NCBI GenBank assembly: GCA_002633005.1
Contig: NMRA01000012.1
Coordinates: 1,144,730-1,204,729, forward strand
Source of the DNA: Phoronis australis
Lineage: Eukaryota; Phoronida; Phoronidae
Reading direction: 5' to 3'
Length of the DNA: 60,000 nucleotides
Part shown: piece after piece, positions 1 through 12,800 of the stretch
Layout: each line of letters starts with the position of its first letter
Numbering within the stretch: the stretch's first letter is position 1
Position numbers and translations under genes: made by a program
The notes under the pieces: generated by a model
Seen by the model: only the letters and a program-made list of their open reading frames with translations
Databases searched by the model: none
What the model was told of the DNA's origin: nothing

Positions 1-1362
1 CGGATTTCTTTCATAGAATTAGAAATTTCAAAGAAAATTCACATATTTCATTAGTACATGCTACAAAATTAATTTTGTCAGTTTTTAATTTCAGAAAATT
101 AAAAATACAATCAAACAAATATGCTACCCAAGATTGATTACAGCCACAACTCAATCAATGATTGTTTTTCGGCAGGCATGTTCAAGGTCTATTCTTTCAG
201 TTCATTTTTCTGTTATAGAAGAAATCAAACATGGCATGCTCTGATTTTAAAAACAGAAAACTACATTACTAACCACGATAATTGTCAAGTAGAATTTCAT
301 TAATAACTCTATTTGCTGAAAAACGCTGCAAAATTAAATTCCACTTCTCTACTGTATTTCCTGAAAGAAAGAAAGTGAATAGCTAGCAACGGTTTCCCTG
401 CAAAGAAATGTAAGGAAAATTTACCTGGCCATAACTGAAAAGACTGGTCTTTCGTTGGAATCAAGAATATTCCTTCTATTCTTTTCTATATACAATTACG
501 AACAGCCTGTATTTGGTTTTACGGGTACAATCTTAAGATACACTTACACTACGGTACAAATTCTCAAGTTTGGGCCAGTCTCTAAAATCTAAAATGAGAA
601 ATTCAAGGAGAAATCGAATTTTTGTGATCCTATAAAATGGGACACAGTCGTTTTGGTGTTCGTCATATTTTTAAATTTTGTAAACTGCGCCTTGTATCAA
701 TAAAGTCCAAAAATAGACTTGGCAGCTCATAAAATCACCGAAAATAGCTGCCAACACCTTTTCATACATCCTAACAGTGTGTAACATCAAGACAAGTATC
801 ATTCATCATTGATCGTAATTCTTGAATTTGAGACAACCAACATTACTTATTTCTAGAATTTGGCACAAGTTTTAACATCAAGCAAAATAATTAATTTTTC
901 ACTGCCTCAAACTAAAGAATGTTTACTGCAACTGACACTGAGCTACAGCCATTTGTTTCAAATTTGGAGAGCGGCTAACCAGCCCGAGGTGCTAGCACGT
1001 GCTTGAATTTTCAGGCATGGGACGGGACAACAAATTGTTTGTGTGAATATTAAGTAATAACAAATATAAATAATAAACGACTCGAGAAACACTTATGCGA
1101 ACTCTAGCTGTGCCAGAGAAATACCGATCAGAGACTGAATACGGTAGATTGGCTGAACACATCACACAATGTTCTGTCTCGCACGCGATACTGAAAAGTG
1201 GACATTCAATATTTGTCACCAATGAAGACAGAGACAAAGGGACATGTGATTACATGATGACACTTCCATGTTTCATGAAAAGCAACTTTAGAAATTTGAC
1301 TTCTACTCCCATGTCATAGTTAGTGAATAAAGGTTTAGCCATGAAGATATTTGCATATCACT

Positions 1363-1525
1363 CAGGGGCGGATCCAGGATTTTGAGTTGGGGGGGGGCAG
1401 GGCAGAGTATTAGTCAGGATTTTGCCGTCAGACATTCGCACCCCTCAACTGCTAAATGGAATCTGGAAGAATTTTAGGGGGGGGGGGGGGCACAGTCCCC
1501 TAGGCCTCCCTCAGATCTGCCACTG
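1363..1525. mobile_element. hAT-like miniature inverted-repeat element
   Basis: The segment starts CAGGGGCGGATCCAGGATTT and ends in a sequence whose reverse complement is CAGTGGCAGATCTGAGGGAG, so the two ends form imperfect terminal inverted repeats. Both ends continue into G-rich or C-rich tracts. The pentamer TCACT flanks both sides (1358-1362 and 1526-1530) and may be what is left of a target duplication; hAT elements normally make 8 bp. At 163 bp it has no coding capacity, so it would be a non-autonomous MITE. The CAG(G/T)GGC tip resembles hAT ends, and family assignment rests only on that. Confidence 0.6.
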
Positions 1526-3741
1526 TCACTGCTTGGAAATAATTTTAATTTTTGCAGCACGTAGCAGTTGTGAGTATATTCTTAGATACTTTGTACTTTT
1601 GCTAAAGTTGCTTCGATTTTTTTTCAGAAATAATTATGGGAAGCGTAAAGCCAAATTTTGCTGTCATGAAACATGGCCCAGGTAAAAAAGCTCATTTCTT
1701 TATAGGAGAATCACCAAAATTTTGAAGTAACAATTTTCGGACACGCAACTCTCTAAAAACTGACGTTTGGTTTTCTTCTGATTTGTGTCACAATTGTCAT
1801 CATAAGCAAGGCATAGACAATGGTTAACAGTCTTGAAATCTTCTTTAACCATAATAATGTTTTAACAGAAAAGTCTCAATAACACTTTTCACCCTAATTA
1901 TTCTTGAAAACAGAACCTTAAAATTCACTCCGAAAATGGATTTTTCAGATAAATTTTAGAAGCATAAATTAACGATATCCAAGAACAGTATCACAGTATC
2001 CATATTTAGAAAATGTCCTGAAGAAAATTAAGAAGATATAATTATAATACAGACTAGTTGTCTAAAACCAGTGTGACAAGTTGACATTTTCTAAATTAAC
2101 AGATCACCCCAAACCTAGATTCCATTGGTCAGAAAATCTTTCCAATTTCAAAGAACATGAATATGACCTAGAGACTAGTATTGTGTAACTACAAAGTTGA
2201 ACTCTCTATCAGTATTTGCAAGTGTTTAATAATTCATACGTAGACACAAACAAGACAACCTACACTAGTGAAACAAAGGAAAGCAGCATCAGGAAATGTT
2301 GCCTAGCCAGTGGCTTTACTTTCAGAAATACAATTTCCATCACTGCTGAACCAATTACGGAACGGGAAAGGCAGAAAGCCAATCAGAGCCCCCCACGCCG
2401 GGCACGTCCATTTATTTCATTATCCAAACGGCATCAAATTGCCCGCGCTGCACAATTCATTAGTTCCTTTAATTAAGTTTACACCTTGCCAGGTAATTCA
2501 ATCCACTTTCACCTGCTATGCCAACTGACAGAGTGGACAGAGGTCCACCTAATGCAGCAATAGTTATCACTCACCACTCATTATACCTGGCTTGTACCTG
2601 CAGGCTGTTTTTCCTGTGTCAATCAACATGGTTCAACTTATGTGACACTTGTTACGTGACCAAAACCCACTTAATCAACACACACTGAACACCTCTAGGC
2701 AACAGAACTGATCAACAGGGGTAGGAAAATTGAAATCTTTATTTTTAAAAAATAGCTGAGTATAACTTTTAAAACAATTCCATTTGGGGGAAGATTTCTT
2801 CCATTTTGAGAGGCAGAAACCTGTCCTAAAAAGGGAGATTTTCATAACATTCATTCATTTAAGAGGACACATTTTCCTCATGTTTTAGTTATAAATTCAT
2901 AATTCATAATAACTTGGTATCGTTCTTTCAAAATTATGTACACTACCACCCATTTCAGTGGAAAAATATTCTTTCATTGCTCAAAATCACACAGGGAAGA
3001 AATTCCCAAATTTCCTTGTTACAGTCAGACATCACAGATGCCAACTTTTATGACCTGAAAACGTGGACCCTTCAGCAAAACCACAAAACAGGCTTTCCTT
3101 GTCAGTTCTACACTGTGTTCATAATTGCAACAATCTTAGGTACCTAAAACATCTAAGTGCTTACATCTAGCATGTTTCCACAGAAACAATGCCCGCCATT
3201 CTCAAGCTATGATTCTACAATGGCAAGTCTCGAATCAAGCTATAAAACACAATTACAATACTCCCCCCCTTATATTGCACAAGAATTGTCATTGCCATTT
3301 TTAAAAACGCTGATGACTTTACTGCAAGTAACGGAAAATTTACAAAAAATTATTTAATGACATTTACGCAGTGAACCATGCTAGCAATGGACAAAAAATT
3401 TCTTAGTCTTTAAGTTTGAGGAAAAAATTTGACTAAATGAAATTTCACTTGTCAGTCATATTGTGGGCTAAACAAGTACAAAATATTACTGTACATTAAC
3501 ACAACACTGAGACATACAAAAATGAGGAATGGCATAGAAACCACAGGACAATATCCGTTGCGTATTACGCAGCAACACTCGAATCTCGCTGTATTTACCC
3601 ACAATGCCGTTAACATTAGGCATATTTGCTGGCTCATTTTCGGACACAAGAAGAATTTGAGACAATGCATGAGACTTTAGTATCATCTTGCGAGAGCTGG
3701 CATGTACTGCACATTCTTGATTGAGTTTTCAGATATGAAAT

Positions 3742-3969
3742 TTGAAATTGGCATCTCCTGTCGATCTCACCACCGACGCCCGGCTGGCTGTCACCAACTT
3801 CAACAGCGGCCTTGGTACCAAGCTACACGCCGTTATTCAGCAGCTCAATTTCTGCAGCGCTGAGCTAATTTTCTTTTTTTGGAGAATTGTCAACAAAATG
3901 TTCTCTCATCTAGAGGTTATGTACAGTTCAAAGCCAATTAGCGAAATTGGTTTCACTTCGGGCACTTAA
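3742..3969 (+). other. Unassigned open frame with a GC-richer, codon-like block
   Basis: The frame stays open for 75 codons and its first 40 or so look more like coding sequence than the neighbourhood, with many C or G third positions. A possible 3' splice site (TTTTCAG) lies just upstream at about 3732. I recognise no family, and no matching downstream donor or partner exon is evident. It may be a fragment of a transposon or an exon of an unknown gene, or chance. Confidence 0.15.
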
Positions 3970-4760
3970 TTACCAATGAACCACAGTTCTAAAGAAATTC
4001 AGTTTCACTGAAGCAGTTAAACAAAAAACTGTACAATAGAAGCATGCACATTGCAGGAATATGTTGGTTGAAATTATCAATAATGGAACTTTCTTTGTTA
4101 CACAAAAGCAGCTAAAACTTGTATAGGTGAATGACACTCATTAATCTGTTTCACCAGCCATAACAAACACAAGGTAGGTGTCACTTAAAATCACAGGATC
4201 AAATGAGTGTTCAGAAAGTCAAAAAGAATGTTTTACATTATTTTAAAGCTTGCGATGCCTCTTCAAAGACGATTCTCAATGTATCTACTTCACCAATAAC
4301 AGCTGTTGGTCAGTTCATCAAAGTCATAAACAAAAACCACGTTTTTCACAAAGAAGAATAGACCACAAGGGGGAGTTAAGTTCTGAGACCCATAACTAAC
4401 TTCACAAAAACATGTCAAGCCACTCTGCAAATGGTCAGCAGACAAAGCAGTATATTGAGGTAGAGCTCATCACAAGGGGGGACTTGGTAATATGGACACG
4501 AAATCAAAGGGTGTCTCCTACTAACTATAATACTGAACTTGCAGGGCTCACAACCACGGATGTTCAGAGAGAGAAATGTGTAGTTATCTCATCAAGCAGC
4601 ACGAAAAAAAATGCGGCAACGCTCGCGTACCAGCATTTGGCCGTATTGTTCATGAGACACGCGCACCTATATTCCTATAAAGTATAATAGATCCTAACCA
4701 CCTCACTATCAAAACCAAACGTGAGGCAGGCCTCTCATGGGGTTCGTTGGCAATGTACCA

Positions 4761-4782
4761 GTGTGTGTGAGTGTGTGTGTGT
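4761..4782. repeat. GT dinucleotide microsatellite
   Basis: A short, slightly interrupted run of GT repeats is present. Confidence 0.8.
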
Positions 4783-5607
4783 CAGTAGGAGACTCGTTCT
4801 ACCATTTATCTCAGAAAATACTGCATGCAGGGCGCTAATATTTACAACTGTTGCTCAAATTCTATATTTATTGAAATCAATCAGCACATCTCATAAGTAC
4901 GTTATTTGATCAGTTTTGAAAAATAACCTGTTTTAAAATTACTGCAACAATCACTGCGGCCACAAAACCTCAAATTAGCACATCACATGGAGGAACATAA
5001 ATTTCAATTACAGACGTGACAGACAGCCTCAGCAATAAAGTTGGAAAGTTTGTTGTATCTTGTGTATACAGGTGAAATGATGTATTGCTTTTTTCGCCCA
5101 TAAACAGCTTTTCACAGAATCAAATCAGTTATTCATGACTATTTCGAAATAAAACATTGCATTTTGTTCCCGGGCAGAGTTGGCGACTAACTGAATTCAA
5201 GAAGACTGGACTTGCTAGCAATGGTGACGTGACATTAAATAGGGTTACATTAGGTTCTACATCACATTTCTTAACCAGCAACAATGAACGTTTCTTATGG
5301 GTTGGGATTACAGTAGCCAATTTACCACAGCACCTGGACTTTTGTGGCTTCTTTTGTTCGGGGATTAGGGAACAGTGATAAATTTTTCGTTGTTTAAATG
5401 GCAAAAAAATTGATTCATAACAACAGAAAAAAGAGAAGTAACACACTGCAACTGCTGTTCCTTTGTTGACATGTCCTAACCGTAACCAATACTGTGTAAC
5501 CTGCCTAAGCCAACACAATGGGGCGACTTGACTTGAGTAAGCCAGCACACAACAGTGCTTACTTGAGTAGATACGTTGAAATTTGAACGGGGGGAGGCAT
5601 GTTATGT

Positions 5608-8600
5608 ACTCTTGAGTGCCGAATAGCCGTATCTATATGATTATTCATTTCAGACTCGTTTTCCGGTCTATACGACGCTTATTCGGGTCTCTACGTTTAT
5701 TAATTTTCTAACCTTTTTCCGCGCTCCAGGATTATTTGGTTCAGCAAATTCATAATTTTTGTTTCATTCAATACAAATTTGTTACACAAAAACTTTGCTA
5801 CTGACACCGGGTATCATACCTTGGTCCTAAGACGACATGAATTCGCTCTAAACCTCTAGACCACGAGACACTCAGTTCAGAGTTTGTAATTTAGAAGAGC
5901 TATATATGACTCCGCGTTATACACGGAAGTCACATGTCATACACATTCGCTAAAATATACAACTGTACGTTTCAAAGCGTAAGATAACTGGACTTCCAAG
6001 CAAGGGTTTACGCAGCGGCCGTCTGTTGGATGGCCAGAATGTTATTTTGGACAGGTTCGACGGGATTGGTCAGAATTAAGAAAGTGTTGGCAAAATTTTA
6101 CAAAGCTTGAAATGATGACCACTTTCTCAATATTAACGGCTGGACGGTAGTCGCTCAAAGAAATAGGCCATCAGTAATTTTAGAAATGAGAAATTTAATG
6201 CACAAAAAGTGCTTTCATAGAGAATTTTTCAATATTCCGCGCCCCGTGACACAGATTGGTGTTACCGGCAGCTCAACATACAATCATATGAATAAAAATG
6301 CTTTCAACGAGTTTCTTTGGCTGATCCAATATTTATGATTGCACCCTGTGAAAAAATGGCAAGCTGTAAGGTTACAGCTCTTTACTGTGTCTGTCCCCGA
6401 CATTTGTGTTTCCAGGGGGGGAGTAATTCCGGGATTTTGAACAGCCAGTGTCATCTACGGTTTCCGTCATGACTGACATAAGCAATCTCCATACTTAATC
6501 ATGTCGTCCGCTGCGCAGAGGCCTAAAGAACTCAAGGATTATTTTACAAACCGAGAGATGTTCCAGATACAGACATCGATTCAGATGCTGGTATGACAAA
6601 TAATCCAGCTACAGATACAGACCACGGTGATAACGCAGCCAATCAACGAAGCACAATTACCCGTATGATTAATGAATGGTGCCAAACCTTTCAACCACCA
6701 AAGTACCGACAAGTTGCCGACAACATCGGACATCAGCATTTTTATAATTCGCTCCAAACTTGTTAATAGATTGTTTTTATGAACAGGAAGAATGGATTTG
6801 AGACAATCATGAAAATGACATGGTTGCTAATGTTCGACAATTCAGTCGATGTCTATATTGAAATTGATTTCTACTTGCTCTACCGTCCAAATAAATGGAA
6901 ACGCATGTAGTGGTCGTGGACTCGTATCTTGGACAATTCAGCAAGAAATCTCAATTTCTGGCCATGTAAAATTTTGGATGTACCAACTTTTTGACATCGA
7001 ATTCTGATTAACATCATGAGGGTATTGACTATGAACGTTGTGCAAGACATGAGATTGAGAGAAAACGAAGGCTCGACTGTCAGTGTCAGGAACATGTATG
7101 ATAAAAATGTGACTCGTTTAACCAAGTCACTTTATTGTCTTTATTCAAACTGTCAGCTTCATGGAAGACTGGACGTTGCTGCTGAAATCTTTACCTGCGT
7201 GTTATAGTGTTTGGACTTAGTCAACATTGGCATCTCTAGTATGAATGTCACATTCTTTTTCGAGTAAAATGATTCCACATACTGTTTGAAACACGATCTG
7301 TTTAGACTTCCATTTAAAGTTATTGAATAAACGAATGGTCTTTGATTTAGCAATGACAATTTTATTCCACTTCACTGTACCATGTTATTACATGAGTGGA
7401 TAACTGCAATAATTTAACTATGGTAATGTTCAGTTTAACCCTTATCCTGCTAAGCCTCTATTCAGACAACTTTCCCTGTGCACTGAGCTAAGTAGGTCAC
7501 CACTGCTGCGCGCACTGGGCTGTTATGAAGGTCACTCAGATTAATGACCTAACATTTTTAGATTGGAAATTTGAAGGGGTAATATCAACTTTACATAAAA
7601 GCGGTCTGCACAAAAGTTGTTCAGAATTCAATGGAAATTTTCACGATATGCATATCTTTACCATAGCCTTGGTGTAAATAATTCTATAAACTTTCAAACT
7701 GGACTCACTTTGTTTTTATCTGACACTCAAAAACCGTAATAAGCATTTTTAAAAGGGAACCCATGAGAATTGCGTTTAGTAAAGCAGATTTATTGTCTGT
7801 AACATCACATCTACAAACAAGAATGTACAGTATATAACATACCTCAACTTTGCACGATTACAAATTCATGACTGGTGCAGTTGCTTGCTAAAGTCTGTTT
7901 TGAAGTTCACCTTGGTGTGCAAAAACTTGAAACACGGGTGGGGACACAAAGCTATTCTGTGCAAAAGCCCCAAAAAATATCTAATTCTGAATGAGTTCCA
8001 TCATGTTTCAGAAGCCCTGTATTATGCCTGAAGGGCGTGAGCCAAGCATCGTCGTAGGACACTCCAAGTTCAGCTTCAGGGACCGGTAGCTCATCCAAAA
8101 ATTGCACTGAGATCCAAAACAATAGAATCTGCATTACTTGTGACTGTTGTGTTAGTTTTCCGGTCACTGTCATCGTCACTTTTGAGTGCCAAATCCAGCT
8201 CGTTTTCACTATCTGAGTCCATGAACACTTCCTCAAGAAACTAGTCAACAGTCACCTTACCACGTTTGGCACCAGCCAAGATAAAACTTGAGTAAACTTT
8301 TAAATATCTCGGAAACAAATAATCACAGCCATATGTTGTAAATCAGAAAAGTGTACAGGAAACTATGAACTGTGGAATGCGCCTGCTCACATATATAAAC
8401 AGCATACGGGGCTTTCACAATTTCTGAATGAAAAACACCAGTGTCCTGGGGTGAGTACACTCTCCTTGCGCAGTCTAGCCGTAGCTTATTTTAGGCGATT
8501 GAGTACACCCGACGCATTTTAATAGGATAATAGGCTTGTCGGCTGACCTCGCCTAGCGCAGGATAAGGGTTAAAGGGTTCTTTTGAAACAATTACTTAAA

Positions 8601-9075
8601 GCGGTGGTAAGTCAAACAGAATTTGCTTCTTTGCAGTATTATTCCCATCTATATCATGTTATTAGATTTTGCACTTTCTATTACATATATTTCCTTCTAC
8701 CGTTACTAGATTTTACGCAAATTTGTAATCAATGTTATTATTCCAGTGAGTCTATACTATTTTTCATTTTCCACAAATTTCCCATCTATTCCAATATTTC
8801 CTAGAATTTGCTGTTTTGCACCATTATTCCCTCCTATATCATTATTAGCTTTAACCCAAATTTGTAAGCAATATTATTATGTTTAAATTTGCATAAATTT
8901 TTCCATTATTATACATTTTTCCTCCAATTTCCGGTCTATATTATTATTCTACTTTTCTAGTGGCAAAAATGTTGGGTCTATACTATTATTAGAGTCTCTA
9001 CTATTATTAGAAATCGTGAAATTTTCCGGTCTATACTATAATTGCTGTCTCTACAACTATTCGGAACTCGAGAGT
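5608..9075. mobile_element. Inverted-repeat DNA transposon, interrupted by a piggyBac element
   Basis: The left end (from 5608) begins ACTCTTGAGTGCCGAATAGC. The reverse complement of the right end (to 9075) begins ACTCTCGAGTTCCGAATAGT, so about 20 of the first 24 bases agree. A subterminal motif TTCCGGTCTATA occurs inside the left end (near 5661) and twice inside the right end (near 8929 and 9022). The right arm also has several copies of TCTATACTATTATTAG-like sequence. No target duplication is obvious and no intact transposase is seen. A short open stretch from an ATG at 6501 is broken by stops. Removing the nested insertion at 7439-8569 leaves about 2.3 kb. Superfamily unknown. Confidence 0.55.
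7439..8569 (-). mobile_element. piggyBac-type element, internally decayed
   Basis: The ends are perfect inverted repeats, CCCTTATCCTGC at 7439 and GCAGGATAAGGG ending at 8569. They are flanked on both sides by TTAA (7435-7438 and 8570-8573), the hallmark piggyBac target site. On the minus strand, about 8250 to 7950, there is a broken reading frame. It begins with an acidic run (DSDSENELDLALKSDDD) and, after a frameshift, continues with WLTPFRHNTG. Both fit the N-terminal region of piggyBac transposases. The catalytic domain is missing, so the copy is non-autonomous. A second, partial copy of the same element in the opposite orientation is at 46773-47018. Confidence 0.85.
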
Positions 9076-9805
9076 GGTTTCATTGAATTCCGCACCTCAA
9101 TATTTCATCAAATTCCACAAAGCAACAGATCATAAAATTGCACTAGGCTGTATTGAAAATTACAGACAGGTGATGCAGAACACAGAACAAGTTGAATGGA
9201 ACCTTACATGCTCTCACCATGGGGAACCTGTCAGTGCATTTCAAGAACAACTGAAGATGACACTCAACTGTTGCTTATTTAGTTAAATGAACACGGAGTC
9301 TGTGTTGACCATCATTTCTGGGGCCAGTTTCATGAAAAGTGACTTGGGACAGAAGTCAATAAGGTCTTACCATTGCTCCTAGTTCACAATTACAGAATAG
9401 TATTTTTTACAATGTAATTGTTAGCAATCACAGCCTAGAAATAGTACGCACAAAATGTCTCAGTAATGAACAGTTATGGATACATTCACAGATACTTTGT
9501 TCTCTTGCTAAAGTGAATTTTAATTATTTTTTCCAAAATAGTTATGTAGAGCGTACGACAAAGTCTTCAGTCACTTTTCACGAAACAGACCCCCAGCTTC
9601 TCTTCTACAAAAATAACACATCATGACAGAGACAACAAACACAGCAGACACCAATGGGCAGAAACTGCTCTACAAGTATCATTCAAACTCAGCAATAGCA
9701 AATCGCAGCAAATCTCTCTCTCAATCTTAACACGTACATCTATGAGGAGTCACACGTTAATGCTAGCTTCTTATGAACACCTCATAACATACCTATTTCA
9801 TTATA
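9076..9805. other. No gene seen; sequence downstream of RBM19
   Basis: This stretch lies between the right end of the inverted-repeat transposon and the RBM19 stop codon. It probably includes the RBM19 3' untranslated region, but no canonical AATAAA on the minus strand stands out. No coding signal is seen. Confidence 0.4.
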
Positions 9806-9879
9806 TTATCCTGCCCCCAGCTCACTGCTCTCTAGACTTTGTTTTAGACTTCCCTTTTTCAGCTTTTTCGTTGGCACAT
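9806..9879 (-). CDS. RBM19: RBM19 exon 23: candidate C-terminal exon
   Basis: After exon 22 (phase 1) the family continues with a short basic tail. The only candidate found is 2.5 kb downstream: acceptor TACTCCGTAG, then DVPTKKLKKGSLKQSLESSE and a TAA at 9808-9806. The phase fits (G + AT gives Asp), and a lysine-rich tail followed by SLESSE-like residues resembles the vertebrate ending in character. Identity is low and the intron is long, so this exon is an inference. Confidence 0.6.
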
Positions 9880-12800
9880 CTACGGAGTAAAAATAATAGT
9901 AAAGCCACTGAATTCACCACATTCCAAATGAGGAGGTCTGAAAGGACGCAAGATAATCAAATGTTAAGCTCAGATTGATATAAACAAACTTTTTTCAGTT
10001 TTTCGTTTGTTTCAATACCCCCCCACCTTCTCCCTAATGTTATAAACAAGGCAGCCATATGCTCCCACCAAAGGTCATGTAGGCAGCTGCAAACAAAAGA
10101 GCATTTCACTAAATGGCCAAACACAGTCTAATCCCAAACACAGACGATCTGCAGTACTGTACTTTGTAAGCATACTTTCTTTGATTGGAATCCCCTTTAA
10201 AAAGTAGAAAGACTTCCCTACATGGAGGCGGGAAATCAAGAACAGACTGTAATTCAGAAAAAATACAATTTAATGACAAAATGACAATATGCACCACTGC
10301 CCATAGCAAGTATACTTTTTGAAAGATTGGTCGAAATCCACTAGGAAATTGTAGGAGCTGCGCTCATAAGAGTGTTATTCGCTGCACGGGCACAAAGACG
10401 GCCGTAATAACGCCTACCAAGAGTGTATCCCCTTCATCTTTGGTGCGGATAATGATCACTTCACTCTAAGAAGCTTCAGAGGTGTATGTTAGTACATAAT
10501 ACATGAGCCAATCAATCAGGAAATTTTATGCAAAAATTTATTGCGTAGCAGTAAAATCTAGACATGTGCCTTTCTCTCTTAACACCAGTGTCCATTGTTT
10601 ATTGCCCAAGGAGAGAGTAGCCACGCTCTTTCAAGTGCACAGACTACAATACATGGATCACCAGCTCCATATTTTCTCATCCCTCACTTCAGCATTCCCA
10701 AAAATATACAATACCGGCGTCCCCTTTTCATGCGCGCACCCAGCCTTTAATATGGGGGGGCTTGAATATCTGACGATGTGGACCTTTTGCTGACAAAAGA
10801 GGTGGCAGGACTAAAAAAAAATGGGGTACCACCTTCAGAACTGTGAACTGTGCGTCTGCATCTTTTTAGTGGACTTTGACTCATTTTCTGGGAATTTTTG
10901 TTTCTCTGTGGCAGACCTTTTTGCCCACTTCGCCAAATGGGGGGCTCAAATGGGTGCGCGCATGCTTTTGGGTTTCCATAACACTTCATGCTTCCTAACC
11001 ATGGACTCCTAAATTTCAAAGACCACAGTTCACTGATTGACGCCACATACTGATTAAGAAGAAACTAGCTGGAAGTAGGTCGCCAATAGGACCAGCTCAA
11101 ACTGATCTCTCGCCTTTAGCAGAAGCAAAGGGATTGATTGCTAACGAACTTTTTAAACAAGTCAAACAAATGAAGAATGCAGGGTCCTCACTCAGGTGCG
11201 TGTAACTTCAGAATGAAATGTTTTGGGAGAGCAGAAAATTAACCCCCCCCCCCACCTAATCATCATTGATTTCACCCCTACCCCCCCCTGACGCTGTCGC
11301 CACTCCTCATCGGCAATGCCTCTAAAAGCCAAAAATTTATTTTTGGAAAAACGACTCTAATCTCGAGAGGAATTTTTTTTAATCATTGAGGGGAACTGGG
11401 CCCAAAACCTAAGGCATCAAGGGCCCTGGAATGGTACATCGCCCCACATCCCCAACCAGTTTGCCCAACTTCTTGGTGTCAGCAGTGCAACTGACTACGT
11501 ATTAGTCACTTCCAATGGTCCTGCATTCTGAAAACCAATTTTCTCCACTGAATAACAGGCACCAAACTGGTTCTCAAAATCCAAGACACCTGTAAATGAC
11601 TATTGCCTTTTTGATATCAAAAATCAATGAGTGCTTATCAATGAGAATACATTCGAGGGACATGATTCATCTAGTTCAGAATCCAGAGAGCATTATGCAG
11701 GCGATCATCTGCTCATTAAGATGACAGTTGATTTTGGATAGCTGCTATCTGCTTACTCGTATCTATGATAAACTTGCTTGAAATACTACTAACTGCATGG
11801 CGTCTAACGAAAGCCGTACAAGATCATAATGGTAGCAGTGAAGAGCAGAATGGTGGCTGCCAAGTGGAGGTGCATCCCTGCAGGAAGAATAGCACAAAAT
11901 TGGGGTGGCACGGTCTTATTTCAGGATTTGGCTATTTAGTGCCAATTGAATCAACTTAGTTTTGCTGCAAATTCTTAAAAGCTGCTGTAAGCTGAACTTC
12001 CCATCAAAAATGCCTTGATTTAGACCACATACTGATATAAAACTGGTCTCGACTTATCCTTACTCAAATTAGAGCTGATTTCAGGGCTTTGTAAGAACTG
12101 ACAGTCCATTATTGCTCGAGACCAGGCTGTACAAGTTGTCTTCTCACAGTGTGTCATTATATTCGCCAAGCACAATCTCAAGCCCAGAAATCACTTCAAA
12201 CCTGTCAGACTAAGGAACAAGCTGATATCAACTATACAACAGTAAGTGGTCTAATTCAAAAGTTCGTTTACTTTAAGGAAACTTGGTGGCTCCTTTGAAC
12301 AGTTTTTTGAAGGAAAGTGGCAACTTTTATGATTTAACCTGTGATCAGGAGTTGTATCTGCATACCTGTGAAGTGTTGTGCCGTTTTCCTGCGTAGACTG
12401 TCCACCGATTCCTCATTCACGTCTGCCCATTCTAACACTAGCCGACGTCCATATAAATGAGTACTGTGTACAAGAGACTCAAACGCCCTCTGCGGATATA
12501 AACAAGAAACTAAGTAAACATCAAAGTCAACAAACACATTCCACAAGCGTTGCTGCGCTTTGATAAACTGAACATTCACAATCACAGTAAAATAAAAAGG
12601 TTAATACCAGCGAACAAGGCTGTAGTACGGTAATGTACCTTTGAATACGAGCATTCAGTATATAGCACCACACCCAATAGTGAGCAATGGAGATTTCTGT
12701 ATTTTAAAGCATGTGAATTAATGACACCAAAAATTACTGAAATAATTTCATTGTCCCAAATGGAAGAGACTGTGGAGACAAAAGAATTTCTAATGAATAT

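Larger units (their letters stand above)
1..5607. other. No recognised gene; AT-rich non-coding sequence
   Basis: I find no stretch with a recognisable protein family, no exon with good splice sites and conserved reading frame, and no RNA gene. The open frames here are short and show no family motif. The only structured elements seen are a small inverted-repeat element at 1363-1525, a short GC-richer, codon-like block near 3742-3969 and a GT microsatellite at 4761-4782. An unseen regulatory role or a fast-evolving exon cannot be excluded. Confidence 0.55.

Noticed and set aside
5129-5548. 139-codon minus-strand open frame
   Set aside because: It has no domain, poor codon character and no partner exon. 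It lies in repeat-poor intergenic DNA and is probably chance.
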